Source of the DNA: Brevipalpus yothersi
Lineage: Eukaryota > Arthropoda > Arachnida > Trombidiformes > Tenuipalpidae
Length of the DNA: 64,000 nucleotides
Reading direction: 5' to 3'
Assembly (NCBI GenBank): GCA_003956705.1
Contig: QZCP01000135.1
Coordinates: 74,644 to 138,643 of the forward strand
Shown: positions 35,105-47,000 of the stretch, piece by piece
Layout: each line of letters starts with the position of its first letter
How positions within the stretch are numbered: position 1 is the first letter of the stretch
Notes under the pieces: generated by a model
Databases searched by the model: none
What the model was told of the DNA's origin: nothing
Seen by the model: only the letters and a program-made list of their open reading frames with translations
Program-made: the position numbers and the translations under genes

Positions 35105-36945
35105 TTAGAGTGTGAAGTCATGAGGCTTGAAATGTTTCTTGAAATTTTGAGCCAGTTCTTTTTCATCCTCTTTTTCTAGTGCACATGTTTTCCAATCACT
35201 TCGATCCATCATGTCAAGAATATCAGGATGAGCTAGCAACTCTCGTCCTAATTGTAGAGGAAATTCTGAATCTACTCTACTGCCATCATTATTCTTCGTT
35301 CGTATATTGGTGAAAACTTTAAGATCAGCCTTAGTAGATTCCATGTAGAAGTATGGAGCTCCAGGAGATATTAGATCTGATAAGTCCATCTCTGGAGGAA
35401 TTTTCTTGAGTTTCAATCCTTTCTGTTCAGTAAGCCTCAATATTGTTTCGGTAAAAGTTCCAGCTTTCTCATTTGGAACAGGTATCACTTGTATTTGAAA
35501 ATGATAGGAGCGATAATTTCGCTCAAAGAACACTGGAAACTTTCCCTGAGAAGCAAAGTAGCTTTCCAAAGCTTTCTTGAACTTTTCAACTTCCTCGACC
35601 AGATCAGTCTTATCAGAACACTCGATGAAGCTCCTATAAAAGATTAATAGATTTTAGATTTCAATTTGAATTTTGTTAGAAAAAGATCTTACCTATGATG
35701 TTCAATTGGAATGATGAGACAATGTTCAGGAACTAAACCACCTTTTGGCAAAGCAAGATAGCAAAAATCACCAATACTTATGATGAGATGCTTTTCAACA
35801 TCAGGACTTGCAAGACAAAACCAACACTTTATCGATTGGTCGGAAGCTTGTTTGCTTCCCTGTTGATTCCTATTTTCATGTCGCTCATGATATCTTCCTT
35901 GTTCATTTTGATTGTCTCGTTTTCTCTTCCTATCAGAAGAAGACCTCTGTTCATGAGGATTGTAGTCAGTAGCATAGAAAAATTGATTCGCACCAATTCC
36001 AGTTGATTGTTTCTCCTCTTTCTCACTGAGCAGCAGATATGGATTCTCAGTTGTCCCATCAGGCTGTTTTGTCAGCTCTTTCCTATCCATACTTGAACTA
36101 GGTGCCATGTTGAAAGCGTACAGCCACTTTTGTTTTTTGGCATTATCTACATTTGCTATACAAAAAAGACGAGTAACAGGACGACTTGATTCTTGCAACA
36201 CCCGATGATTTCGATAAGGTCTCCTCTCCACAAAATATTCAGCACCAGCAAAATGGTAGCGTGGCTTGAGATTAAGTGCTAATCTGTTTGAGATGAGAGA
36301 ATAATATTGTGCAATGTGTACATCAAGCTTGATAAAGAAAGAGAAAAGAGAAAAGATCATCACTTACTTCGATATCAGAGAAGATCCTTCATCTTCTGAC
36401 ACTTGTTTCATTTCCGGAGGCACGAATTCAAGATAATTCTCAAATTCTTTGGGCGCTTGACTAGTAATGAGGACATCAATCGGTGTAGAAGAGCTGGAAT
36501 GTTGATCAATTATTTTTTGAATATCTTGATCATCGAAAGTACTAGAACTTGATTGAGAAGAATATTTTCCACTCAGATAGGCAATCTTCAAGCCTGAACT
36601 GCCGGTGAGAAATCCTTTTTTGCCCAGATAAGTGGCATTTTCCGAAATCGCGAAGCCACTTTCCATTGTTTCATCAGTTTTGTTATCAAATGGCTGATAA
36701 AATCGCTCTTGGCCTCCAGATGATGGACCTAGAAGGTAGATTGGAATGTTCGGGATCTTCAAAGATTTTCGGCGCTCCAAATTAATCCAATCCTCATTGT
36801 CACCAGCTTGATTACCAAAAAATGAACCAACAACCAAGACCATATCGAATGGACCATTTTTCTCATTAACTTTACTTATTCTCTCATAAAATGAGCTAAA
36901 TTTTCCATTAACTGGACCAGAGACGAGAATCTTGAGAGAACTCAT
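35105..36945 (-). CDS. CWF19L1: CWF19-like protein 1
   Basis: Spliceosome-associated homolog of yeast Drn1, which aids the lariat debranching enzyme. Three exons: 36368-36945, 35693-36283 and 35105-35633, all in consistent phase, giving 565 aa. The N-terminal metallophosphatase-like domain lacks most catalytic residues, as in the family (MSSLKILVSGPVNGKFSSFY, FDMVLVVGSFFG). The CwfJ-type C-terminal region 1 has CWFCLASPDVEKHLIISIG with the HIT-like HCLIIPIEHH; region 2 has FFERNYRSYHFQIQVIPVP, PGAPYFYME, and ends DWKTCALEKEDEKELAQ..HDFTL. The Met at 36945 (MSSLKIL) is preferred over an upstream non-ATG extension. Between the domains lies a charged Arg/Lys/Gln-rich linker. Confidence 0.96.
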
Positions 36946-37092
36946 TTGTCCAATAGAACAATTGATATTCAATTCAATTCATACAAACATAAATAAACAA
37001 ATTCATGAATCGAGAGACTGATGATTGGTTGAATTCTCGATTGAGGAAAGAGTGACACTAGATCAGATTAACTAACTAAGTTCAAACAGATC

Positions 37093-37296
37093 ATGGATGG
37101 TTCGACTGGATTTATTTTACGTTCTTTTAAATTCAGAGACACGATAACTTCCACAATCAAAGAACAAATTTCAATCGAAACTTTTTTCACAACTTTGCAA
37201 CATGAAACTGAACTTCAGATTCTGAAGCATGTATTGACGGTAGAGCCAATAGAAAGCTGGGCGGGCCAATCAAGACTTTCAACTCGTTCTGCTTGA
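37093..37296 (+). CDS. Possible small protein of 67 aa, divergent from CWF19L1
   Basis: ATG in good context (ATCATGG), 148 bp from the CWF19L1 start codon on the other strand, with AATAAA at about 37308, just after the TGA stop. The peptide starts MDGSTGFILRSFKFRDTITS and contains a predicted helix (TELQILKHVLTVEPIESW). Base composition resembles coding DNA. No homolog recognised; it could also be a 5' exon or chance ORF. Confidence 0.3.
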   Translation: MDGSTGFILRSFKFRDTITSTIKEQISIETFFTTLQHETELQILKHVLTVEPIESWAGQSRLSTRSA

Positions 37297-37768
37297 CGAA
37301 ATAGTTGAATAAAAATATAGATATAAAATTACTATATAAATCTATCATGATAGAGGAATTTATCATCATACACTGTGTACTACTTCCATCGTGGACAACT
37401 TTGGCCGATAATATTCGTTCTATTAAATATGTCAGTGATACACACTCCTCTTACTCTATCGCCATTATCACAATTGGATAGCTTCAATTTTCAAATTCTC
37501 ACACTCTTGGAATAGAAAGAAGCATAGAAAATTTCAATGTGTTTTAATTTCTTTTACTAGGTAGCTAGTTCAAAACTTAGAGAGAATTTTTCTGGTTGAG
37601 AAATTTTGTTTTCTCAGCTGGTCATCTCTTAGATATTGATGTATGTATGAGCTGATCCCGACTCATAGAGAAAATCTAGAAGCATACTATCAGTAGACCA
37701 GAAGGAATCTTGAATTATACGCATAATCGGCTGATCGAAGAATTTGAACTGCTACCATCAGAGCAATA
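37297..37768. other. Spacer before the cathepsin O 3' end
   Basis: About 470 bp, AT-rich; nothing recognised beyond the likely 3' UTR of the cathepsin gene. Confidence 0.4.
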
Positions 37769-39040
37769 TTACGCCTTTTCCACAGTGAGAGCTGAAACTT
37801 CTTCAGCAATCGAACATGTGTTGTTCCCGATAGATAGCTGAATGTAGCCATCGACTCCGAATTCTTTGCCCCAGCTATTACGAACGATAAAGTAAGGTGG
37901 TTTACCTAAGCAAATCCAGAAATTATAATTCAAATTAATATGCTGTGTCAAGATAATTTCTCAAGCGAACTTTCAAAATATCAAATAATATTTATCACCA
38001 TCTAAGTTATACCCCACAATCTGAACTGCATGGTTCGGATCATTACCACATCCCCGATCGATAGTTCCGTTCACATAATATTTCCAGATTGATGCATCAA
38101 CAGCCGCCATCAAAGGACCATGAAAAGCAAGAGATCGGACCATTTCGTCTTCTTTGTTAGACAAACTATTGAGAGTAAACATTTGCTATTATTCAAAATA
38201 ATCAAAATAATCTGTAAATCAAGGCAACGACATACTCGCCACAGGTATAATTCGAAATTCGGACACCATGTTCAGGTCTTGCAGCTTTACATGGTCCGGA
38301 ACCATCTATATCCGGATATTCGTGTTCAGTTTCGATCAGAATTTTATTTTTATACAGCCACTCAACTGCGGTACACAGATCTCCTCCTTCACAGCCAGAC
38401 TCTTCCGGCAAACACTCGAGAATCTGTTGAGCACTCAATTTGGTCCACTTCCTGGTTCTTATGGCTACCATTGAAGAGATTGTATCAGCGATCGTGTGAG
38501 CCCAGCATGAACCACAATCGCCTTGATCGATTACATCTCCAATAACTTTTTTTTCACGCCAATCAATTTTTCGTGGCACGTTATCCAATTGAGTCCACTT
38601 GATTCGCTGATTACGAGGTTTATTGCTACGGAATTTATGACGATTTCTGGGAGAATGTTGACGATATTTTCGAATCAAAAAGTGACTGAACTCATCTTGA
38701 GTCCAATCAGCAAAGCGATTCAATCCGAAAACGGCACTCTCAGAATATGGACGGTACTCGTTGAGGGATTCAATACGAGCCAGAGCATTCTGTATATGAC
38801 GAAAATTGTAATGTAATGTTAAAAGAAAATAACGACTGGAGCAAATCAGATAAATCAAGCTAATAAAAATCAATCAATTAATACCTTGAAGATTCCAAGA
38901 CGCTGCTGATATTCCACCGATCGAAACTCATAACCTTTGTTGTATTGGTCAATGAACTGCATAAACTCCCGCTCTTCATTCTCAATTTGACTAGCGATAC
39001 TCCATAAGAATACGCCGACCCATAGGATAGTGAACCACAT
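37769..39040 (-). CDS. CTSO: Cathepsin O-like papain-family cysteine protease
   Basis: Lysosomal C1A protease. Four exons: 38885-39040, 38236-38789, 37999-38165 and 37769-37905, giving 337 aa (human CTSO 321). Signal peptide MWFTILWVGVFLWSIASQ; the I29 propeptide region contains the short ERFNAQ-like FGLNRFADWTQDEF. The mature domain starts around PRKIDWREKKVIGDVIDQGD. The active-site Cys is in GSCWAH, His in NHAVQIVGYN, Asn in FIVRNSWG, so all catalytic residues are present. Intron 2 was placed so that the exon 3 start reads LSNKEDEMVRSLAFHGPL, matching cathepsin O's characteristic QEDEMAKAL stretch; VDGYIQLSIGNNTCSIAEEV also fits cathepsin O better than cathepsin L or mite group-1 allergens. 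An upstream ORF extension is 5' UTR. Confidence 0.9.
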
Positions 39041-39359
39041 AGTTATTTGTTGATAAAACACAGCATGATCACCAAAGAAGAAGAGTAGAGAAAGCTCATT
39101 GCAACAAGATATTGCATTCAAAATGTCAGGAGATTTAATAGTAGATAAATACAAAGAAGATCCTCTCCACGATCAGTTCTCTGCTCAGCAAAATTATTGC
39201 TGACTGGAATCTAGAATGCTTTTAATGGAATATTGCAAGATAGTCATCTAGACAGCTAAAGACTTTGAAGGTAGTATCATCTTTGATGATTAAAATTGAC
39301 TCAATTGCTGATGGAAATGTACATAAATTGCCTTTCAAAACCACATCTGAGACGGTGTA
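39041..39359. other. Spacer between HIBCH 3' end and cathepsin O start
   Basis: About 320 bp holding the cathepsin O promoter and 5' UTR and the HIBCH 3' UTR. No clear TATA/Inr pair was seen. Confidence 0.45.
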
Positions 39360-40785
39360 TTATAATCGCAGTTCTTGGAAATTGGGAGCAGAGTCAAAGA
39401 TAGACTTCACTTGTTCTTCAGTGACATCCTCTAATTTATCAGGATTCCATTTCGGGTTGTTACTTTTGTCGATGAATACTAATTTGGTTTGAGAAAAATT
39501 GTTAAAGTTTAATTTACGAAACAATTCTCACAGTAAGATTACTCACGAGCTTTTACTCCTTCATAGAAATCATCGCATCTGGATAGCATATTGAAAGCCA
39601 TTCGATATTCCATACGAAGACAATCAGGTAATGACATGTTTAGACCGAGTTTTTGTGATTTGAAGGCTACTTTAAGGCTAGTGGGTGACATTTTACTTAA
39701 TATTTTGAGCTGATCTTTAGCCCATGTAGAACCATCTTTCAGTAAGTTTTCAACAATTTGCTCAACAGAGTCAGCTTTTTCAAAAGTAGCGTAAATTCGT
39801 CCAACATGGAGATCAAGTGAGAAATCTTTATTCTTGAAATCAGGCTCCCATTGCTCCTGGTAGCTTGTTAAAAAGTCATCAACTTTCTTGAAATCTAATT
39901 TGTGAAAAGACGATCGTCAATTTGAATGTCTAAGATAGTCCGAGAATTCTCACCTGGATCTTTTAAGAGTAAAAGGTCACGTTCTAGATCTTTAATTCGT
40001 TCTGATGGTATAAAATGAGTGGCGAGACCAACTTTGTACAAATCTATACCAGAGAGCCTATGACCAGTTAATCCAAGGAAAATACCTATCTTTTCAGACA
40101 ATCGAGGCAGGAAGTAAGTTGCCCCAACATCGGGAAAGAAACCAATTGAGCATTCTGGCATAGAAAAAATCGCCTTTTCGGTCACTACACGGAATGTACC
40201 ATGGACAGCCAGACCATTTCCACCACCCATGGATATTCCATTTATAAGCGACACGTATGGCTTTGAGAAAGAGGCAATTTCGTTGTTGAGTGCGTATTCG
40301 TGTCCACATGATTCTAAATTATATGGTGAACCTCGACCTTCCTTTGCCATTACTGTAGAAAAGAAGAGAGACTAAGCGTTGAGAGGACAATCATCCACTA
40401 TGAATCCTCGATGCTTACTTTTAATATCTCCACCAGAGCAAAATGCTTTGTCTCCAGAGCCTTTTATTATAACCATTCTAATTTGATCATCTAAATCCCA
40501 TGATCTTAATTGTGCTCTCATTTTCTTAACCATTGGCATATGATAGGCATTCATTTGCTTTGGTCTATTAAGTGTAATGACTCCCTTATTCTCATGACAA
40601 TCAAGTAAAATATCTTCCGGACCGACCGTTTGTGAGCTAATTTTTCGATATTTTATGCAAAATTTTCGGAGTGAATTTCTGCAAGTAGAAAAGAGATTAT
40701 GAACATCGAATACATCCAATACTTTGAATAGACATAAAGCCAAAACTTACATTGTTCTTTGAGCATCAAGCCGAAAAGATATCAT
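39360..40785 (-). CDS. HIBCH: 3-hydroxyisobutyryl-CoA hydrolase, mitochondrial
   Basis: Valine catabolism: hydrolyses 3-hydroxyisobutyryl-CoA. Five exons: 40751-40785, 40419-40678, 39954-40352, 39547-39894 and 39360-39478. Phases close to give 386 aa, the same length as human HIBCH. Crotonase-fold landmarks: NKGVITLNRPKQMNA, AFCSGGDIK, SLINGISMGGGNGLAVHG and FSMPECSIGFFPDVGATYFL, which includes the Glu and Asp used in catalysis (family knowledge), then KMSPTSLKVAFK and the C-terminal NNPKWNPDKLEDVTEEQV. A 59-bp intron (39895-39953) simulates a frameshift if missed. The N-terminus is basic and Ser-rich, fitting mitochondrial import. Confidence 0.97.
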
Positions 40786-41445
40786 TTTGATCACTTACAA
40801 GCTAGATCAATCGAATGTCACAACCAATAAATAGATTCAAATTGCATAAACTTCGTACTGCTATCCTCTAATCAACAACAAAACCAAAACATCGACACCA
40901 ATTGACCACCGCTCTCAATCGATAGCCCAACACAATCAGACTACCTAAAAGTCATAGAAACATATAAATACAACTATTACCCGTATAATTATCACAAATA
41001 ATGTTAAGAATTCATCTTCCAAAACTCATGAAAACTCATGAAAAACTCTTGAACATTCAAAAACATTGCCAATCGGCATGATCAACATGAAAACTTGGCG
41101 CATGAACATCATAAGCAACTCATTTTCTGTGTGAAAATCCGACATTCAGAAATCTGTAACTTTTTTATTCACTTGGTCACATATATTACATCTTATAATA
41201 TCGTTCCGTGCAATATTGTCGATGAGTGCGAAAAATTTTGTGTTCTACTGTTATTGTGCACCAATTTCTTAAATATCATTTGCCACTGTTGATACTGATT
41301 TCGGTGTACAATATTTGTAACCTTGAGATCACCTTTTGGTTCAAGTGGTGGTGGTGATCAAAACGTCGTATTAGTGCGGATTGCGTCGTTAGTTGATTCG
41401 TTTACCGGAGAGTGGAAAAGAAGAGAGAGATTATTGTCAAGCAAA
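40786..41445. promoter_or_regulatory. Shared divergent promoter region of HIBCH and GSS
   Basis: 660 bp between two opposing start codons, AT-rich and without a supported gene, so both promoters and 5' UTRs must lie here or nearby. Repeats of AAAACTCATGAAAA occur at about 41020-41045. No core element is identified with confidence. Confidence 0.45.
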
Positions 41446-42988
41446 ATGAACACTTGTGTACCTGAGCTTTCGGAGGAAATTATGGATGAAATTGAACAGG
41501 ATGCAAAGGAGTGGGCGTTGTCAAAAGGTGGGTATAAAATGCTGTACATGATGTGCATGTATTCCTTATCGATTTAATGAACGCTTTTGTTTTTTCCCTT
41601 TTTTCTTCTTTTTTCTCCATTATCGATCTTGCTTATCAGGACTGTGTATGAGATCAAAAGAATCATTCCATGAAGATCACGTTCAAGTACTCAAATTTTG
41701 CTTATTTCCATCACCGTTTCCTGCTCAATGGTATTCATTGGCTGTATCCATTCAAAGAAGTATCAATTTAATGATTCATCGGGTTGCACATGATAATCAA
41801 TTTTTGGCCCAAGCTTACAAAGATATTGTTACTATTGACGAATTTTCTAGAAACCTTTACGATATCCACTTGAAAGTATTACAAGATCCAAAAGCCCAGA
41901 AAACTTGTCTAGGCCATTTTCGTTCCGATTATATGCTGAATCAGGAACCAGAGGTTTTGAGACAGATTGAGGTTAACACAATTGCAGCTAGTTTTGCAGG
42001 GCAATCAACTTTGCTTAATCAGCTCCACAACTATCTGAGCAGAAAATTTCCACCCATGATAATGAGTGAAAAAACTTCTCACAGTTCGGAAAGTTTGCGA
42101 GGACTCGCCTTGGGATTAGTAGAGGCTTGGGAACACTATGGAAATGGCAATGCTATCATACTTTTCGTTGTCTCCGATATGGAAACCAATTTATGTGACC
42201 AGAAAGTTGTTGAATTGGAAATCATAAGTATTCAATCCAGAGCTATTGTGAAACGTAGAAGATTGAACGCACTCAATGAACACATAACTCTCGACGAAGA
42301 CAACATTTTGCGACTTGATGATCAAGAAGTGGCTGTTGTCTATTACAGAACTGCATATGTTCCTAAAAACTTTGGCTCTCAAAGTGCATGGGATGCAAGA
42401 CTTAAATTAGAGCGTTCTAGAGCAATCAAATGTCCACCAATCAAGTATCAACTTGCTGGCGCCAAGAAAGTACAACAGCTCTTGACGAAAAAAGATGTTC
42501 TTCAAAAATATATCACCGCTTCTGAAGGTCTCGATCAAATCTATTCCACATTTGGTGCAATGTATCCCCTCAGTCGAGATGCAGAAGGAGATCAGGCGAT
42601 CGAAAAAGCTCTCAGATCGCCAGATAAATATGTTCTAAAACCCCAGAGAGAAGGTGGAGGTAACAATTTCTTTGGTGAAGACCTAACAGAAAAGTTACTT
42701 CAAATAAAGAATAGTGAGGAGAGGAACGCTTATGTTCTCATGGAATTGGTGAAACCTGCCCATATTCTGAACCACTATGTTGCGAGTGATAGAAAGCTTA
42801 AGGAACGGAGATATGTCAAAGATGAAATGACCTTAGAGCTTGGAATTTATGGTATCATTCTGGCGAATGAGAAGAAAGTTATACACAACAGAGAAGCTGG
42901 CACTCTTTTACGAAGCAAAGTTCATACAGAAAAAGAATCAGGTATAACGTCTGGTTCTGGATTCATTGATGATATTTTCTTGTACTAA
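41446..42988 (+). CDS. GSS: Glutathione synthetase
   Basis: Second step of glutathione synthesis: ATP-dependent ligation of glycine to gamma-glutamylcysteine, cytosolic ATP-grasp enzyme. Exons 41446-41527 and 41640-42988 encode 476 aa (human 474). Conserved blocks: RSDYMLNQEPEVLRQIEVNT (substrate and Mg region), ASFAGQSTLLNQLH, AVVYYRTAYVP, AIKCPPIKYQLAGAKKVQQL, YVLKPQREGGGNNFFGEDL (ATP-grasp Lys and Gly-rich loop), AYVLMELV and ELGIYGIIL. The start is the ATG at 41446; an upstream in-frame extension has no ATG. The intron is 112 bp. The extreme C-terminus (SGSGFIDDIFLY) diverges from vertebrates but keeps the glycine-rich turn. Confidence 0.98.
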
Positions 42989-43687
42989 AAACTGGAAAAT
43001 GGGCACCTTCGTTGGCAACTTTCTTATGTAAATATTCCATCAAACCTACACTCAAGTTGACTTATTAGATATTTTTGCAATTTACTTATAATTTTATCGT
43101 CAAAGGAAAATGTTATCAGGGAGCAAAGAATCCACTTGAAATTAGACAGATAAAAAAATTCGTTATTTCTCTCATAATCCATCTAGAAGTGTAATTACCC
43201 TCTTTCTTCTTTGGAAATATGGGCAATCTCCAACAAAGAGGTTTCCTTAAGCTCTTGATTTTTTTGAGTTATTACCGAGAGAAAGGTCAATATACAGGAG
43301 TATAGTTTACTGAATATCTCAACGAATCTATTTTTTCGGAAAAACAGATAATCGATTAGCTCATTACACATTCTATGCTCCAGTATGAATTCTATTTCAT
43401 ATCGAGTGGCACAGAAAACGAGTAAATTTGACTCACAATTGTGAATGTGGACTGTTCTTTTGGAATGATTACTTGTATCCATTAAGAGCAGGAAAATTAT
43501 CGATTTCGAGTCCTACTTTGAAGAATGATTGAATTTAAAAGCGAAAGGGGAGGCAAAAAAATTGCAACTCATTAAGCTGAAATTGATCTCGCTATCCAAA
43601 CGATTGGTTTGCGGAATTTGGATATATTTATTCTTTTGGAGCCTTTCGAAATTAAAAAAAAAGCTCCAATACTCTTTTGAAACGGAA

Positions 43688-43745
<58 letters not shown>

Positions 43746-44084
43746 GAATTTTTGGCGTAGTGTTGGAATTGACTATATTGATCATCCATTCTTACTACTG
43801 GTCTGTTTATCATTAGTCAATGAAAGGTTAGTTTCCATTACTTTGAATTTCTCATCTCCTGATGTTTGATTACAAAAAGATGAATAAGTGTGAATCTTTT
43901 GGCATGCCAGTTTGGCTTGAAGAAATTCAAGAGAATGAAATTATGTTTGCTTTATCAATATTGAGATGTATTTCTCACAGAGATGATTCGTATACCTCTC
44001 GTGAAGAGAGGATACAAGTCAGGGAAGATATTACAGAGGAAAATTTAGGAGATGAAAGATAACAAATAATGGACAATATTTTTT
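42989..44084. other. Convergent 3' region of GSS and lst-2
   Basis: About 1.1 kb of AT-rich DNA with a (CT)n tract (43691-43743). Several short open frames have no support. It contains the two 3' UTRs. Confidence 0.5.
43691..43743 (+). repeat. (CT)n microsatellite
   Basis: About 26 CT units between convergent genes. Open frames over it (Ser-Leu on one strand, Arg-Glu on the other) are artefacts. Confidence 0.95.
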
Positions 44085-47000
44085 TCATGATTGTTGAAGA
44101 GAGGAGAAACATAACCTGCAAACTCGCACCGGCTTGTAAAAACCATAATGAACAAGAGGAACATAATGGTTGCAACAATTGTTACAATAGATTCCACCGC
44201 AATTTCTGCAGTGATGTCTTCGTCGTATTAAAGTGAATGGAGAGAAACAAGAAGTACACACAGAAGCCAATTCATCAGGCACCCAAATTGGAGGAATCAG
44301 CAGTTGAGAATGAGCATGAGGAGTGAGAGAGTCCGAATCAGATTCTCTACCACCGTAAGGTAAATAAGTAGTCTGATTTGAGGAACTGGGGTCGTCATCG
44401 GAATGATTGCAAGCAGAGGAAAGATTACTGTCCACTGTTTCAGATGGAGATCTTGTGGTGGAAGATAGACCAGATGATTCTCCACCTTGTGAGTCGCTAC
44501 GAGCTTCTAGAGCTTCTTCATAACTTTCGTTATCGTCCGAAGATGAGCAATGAATAGTATACACATTTTGTAGAATTGTCCGCATTTCGCTAGCATAATT
44601 TGATTGTAATTGGTCAGCAATGCCTGAAATGAAGAGAGAAAATTGTTCAATCACTAATCGATAAGGAGGATAACTTGATGGCTATTAGAATTTCTTGATC
44701 TGATAGATTTCATCTCTATTAGCAGTTAGCAGACGCTCGTTAGATGAGTCAAACATAATTGAGGTCCTGACAAAACGTTTCCTTGTGAGCCTACAAGAAG
44801 CCTTATGAGAGGTAAAAATGATTCAGTTCCTGGCACAGGAGCTCTTCCAAATATCTATCAGGGTGAATTCTTTCACTTTTAAACCTCAATTCGCCCCATC
44901 ATAAAAATAATTGAACAAACAAACTCATTGAATCATGATGATGGAGAACAATTCAGCAGAAAGATTTCGCTACTCATGAAATGAAGTTGCTTATGATTCT
45001 ATTAATAAAATCAGATTCATCATAACTCCTCAAAAAAGGTTGCAACTTCTTTCTCACATCTGTGGAAAAAATAGATTATCATTTTTCGGTATCATTGCAC
45101 GCTAACAGGCCAACAGGGTTGGCAAAACATAACTGGCCATAACTGGGTAGGAATTAAAGGTGCAATCATGCATATTGTTAAAAAAGAGCCAATACGTACC
45201 AGCAATAGATACAAAAAGATTGTGTAGCAACTCTTTACTACCAGGTGACATGTAATGGGAATGTTTAGCACCAACAGCAAGAGCTATTTCGAATGAGTCG
45301 ACTGTTGAATTAGTAGCTGTAGTTGCGACGCTAACATTATCATCGCTTCCCTTTACACAACGGTTGTATTGGTCGAGGTTTCCAGATGTATCAGAATTGT
45401 GATTACTGGACGTTAGATGCATGAAAGATATGGATGAGAAACATCTTTTCAAAGGTTTCATGGCAGAATTTTCTGATTCTTCTTTTTGGTTCTTGCTGGA
45501 GGAGTTGTCTTCAGGGCTTACAAAACATGGATCAGAATATCTTCTTAATGCCAGTTGGTGTTCAGCAATCATGTCTATATCCTTGTTCCAGGAGAAAGAG
45601 TTCAATTCATTAGCTGAACACTCTTTATTTATCAGCAATCTTTCCAAGAACTCTGTTTCAACAGGTCTCAAAGCTTGTAGTAGAGAATGAATACGGAGCA
45701 ATCTCCTGAAAAATTTGGAGAAAAGAAATGCTTCAGCTTCACAAATTTCGTGATTGCTTGAATAATCTAGAGGAAAAGATGGTTCAAAACGGAAAAGAAA
45801 CCACTCGAGCGGCCAAAAGGAAGAGGTGATAAAGTTAGAGAGATGAAGTGGGTAATTTGGAGAAGGTATCGGAATCGAGAGAGGAATTAAACAATTTGCG
45901 AGACCGTTTCGAAAGTTTTCAGTAAGAGGGGCAAGAGGAATCGGAATTGGTCAAAGGATGTATAGAAAGTATTTGACACAATGAGAACGATGGATACGTG
46001 TGATGATAGGAAATAAAATAGGTTTTGTTCAATGAAAATTCTGCTTAGCTCGTAGCTGGGAAACTGGTGAATGATTAGCGATCATGGAAGTAGTGTAGCT
46101 CAACAGAAAATTTCATTTATGTAAGCAATGTAACAGCTTCTAGTCCATGGTTTTTGTTACCTCAATTAGGTGGGAAAGAAGGGTGTATAAAAGCTAGAGT
46201 GAGAATTGAGAGAAATGAAATCACACCTCCACAATCACGTGAAAAAACAGATTAGAGAAATGTCGAAGAAATACTGTAAGAATTCGAATCAAAACAGATC
46301 ATTATAGGAAGGTGAATAAATAGAGAAAAAATCACGATAGTGTCGAGAGTGAAATGATTGGATCTTGAAATAGTACTTACGAATGGAAAGGCTTGAAAAC
46401 TGGAGACAGATCCTTCTTGTTACGACGAAGTATTGGGCTCTCCATTCCACAGCGTACTAATCCGTGAATAATTGCTAATCTTGGTATGTTGATTATCACA
46501 GTAGGCTCACATTCATCGAATTCGTCCTGAGACAACAATTTTCTCTCAAGGGCACTTTGCACTGTTTCACTGAATAACACCATTAAATCCTGTTGCTGTT
46601 GTATTTCTTCGATGCTTTTAATAGGCATCATCGTTTTAACATATTCATATTCAAAGTCAGCGAAGATTTTGTCGAACTGTTCAAGCTTGAGCATGAGATC
46701 GAGACCAATTCGTTCCTTGTAGAGCACCAAGCTAATGGTCATTTTAGGGCAAAGAAAAGAGTAAGGTTAGTCAAATATACACTAGATCCACTGAGCTGAA
46801 TAGATCGGCGGTATTGAGCAGATTACTAACTTTTCTTCTAAATCAGTACAAAAGTGCTTCAACTCAAGGCGAATTTGATCAATTTTGATAGTCAAATTTT
46901 TCGCTATTGGTCTAAGATATTCTGATTCTCGATCATGATTCATGATATTTGATCCAGCAGCCAAACACTCAGCTCCAAACCATATCTGACCATTCAAAGA

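Noticed and set aside
37769..39040. Mite group-1 allergen (Der p 1 type) identity for the cysteine protease
   Set aside because: Overall motifs (KEDEMVRSL, VDGYIQLSIGNNTCSIAEEV) match cathepsin O better; similarity to group-1 allergens is only at the general papain level.
39895..39953. Apparent frameshift/stop in HIBCH
   Set aside because: A 59-bp intron with CAG|GTGAGA donor and AATTAG acceptor restores the frame and the expected 386-aa length.
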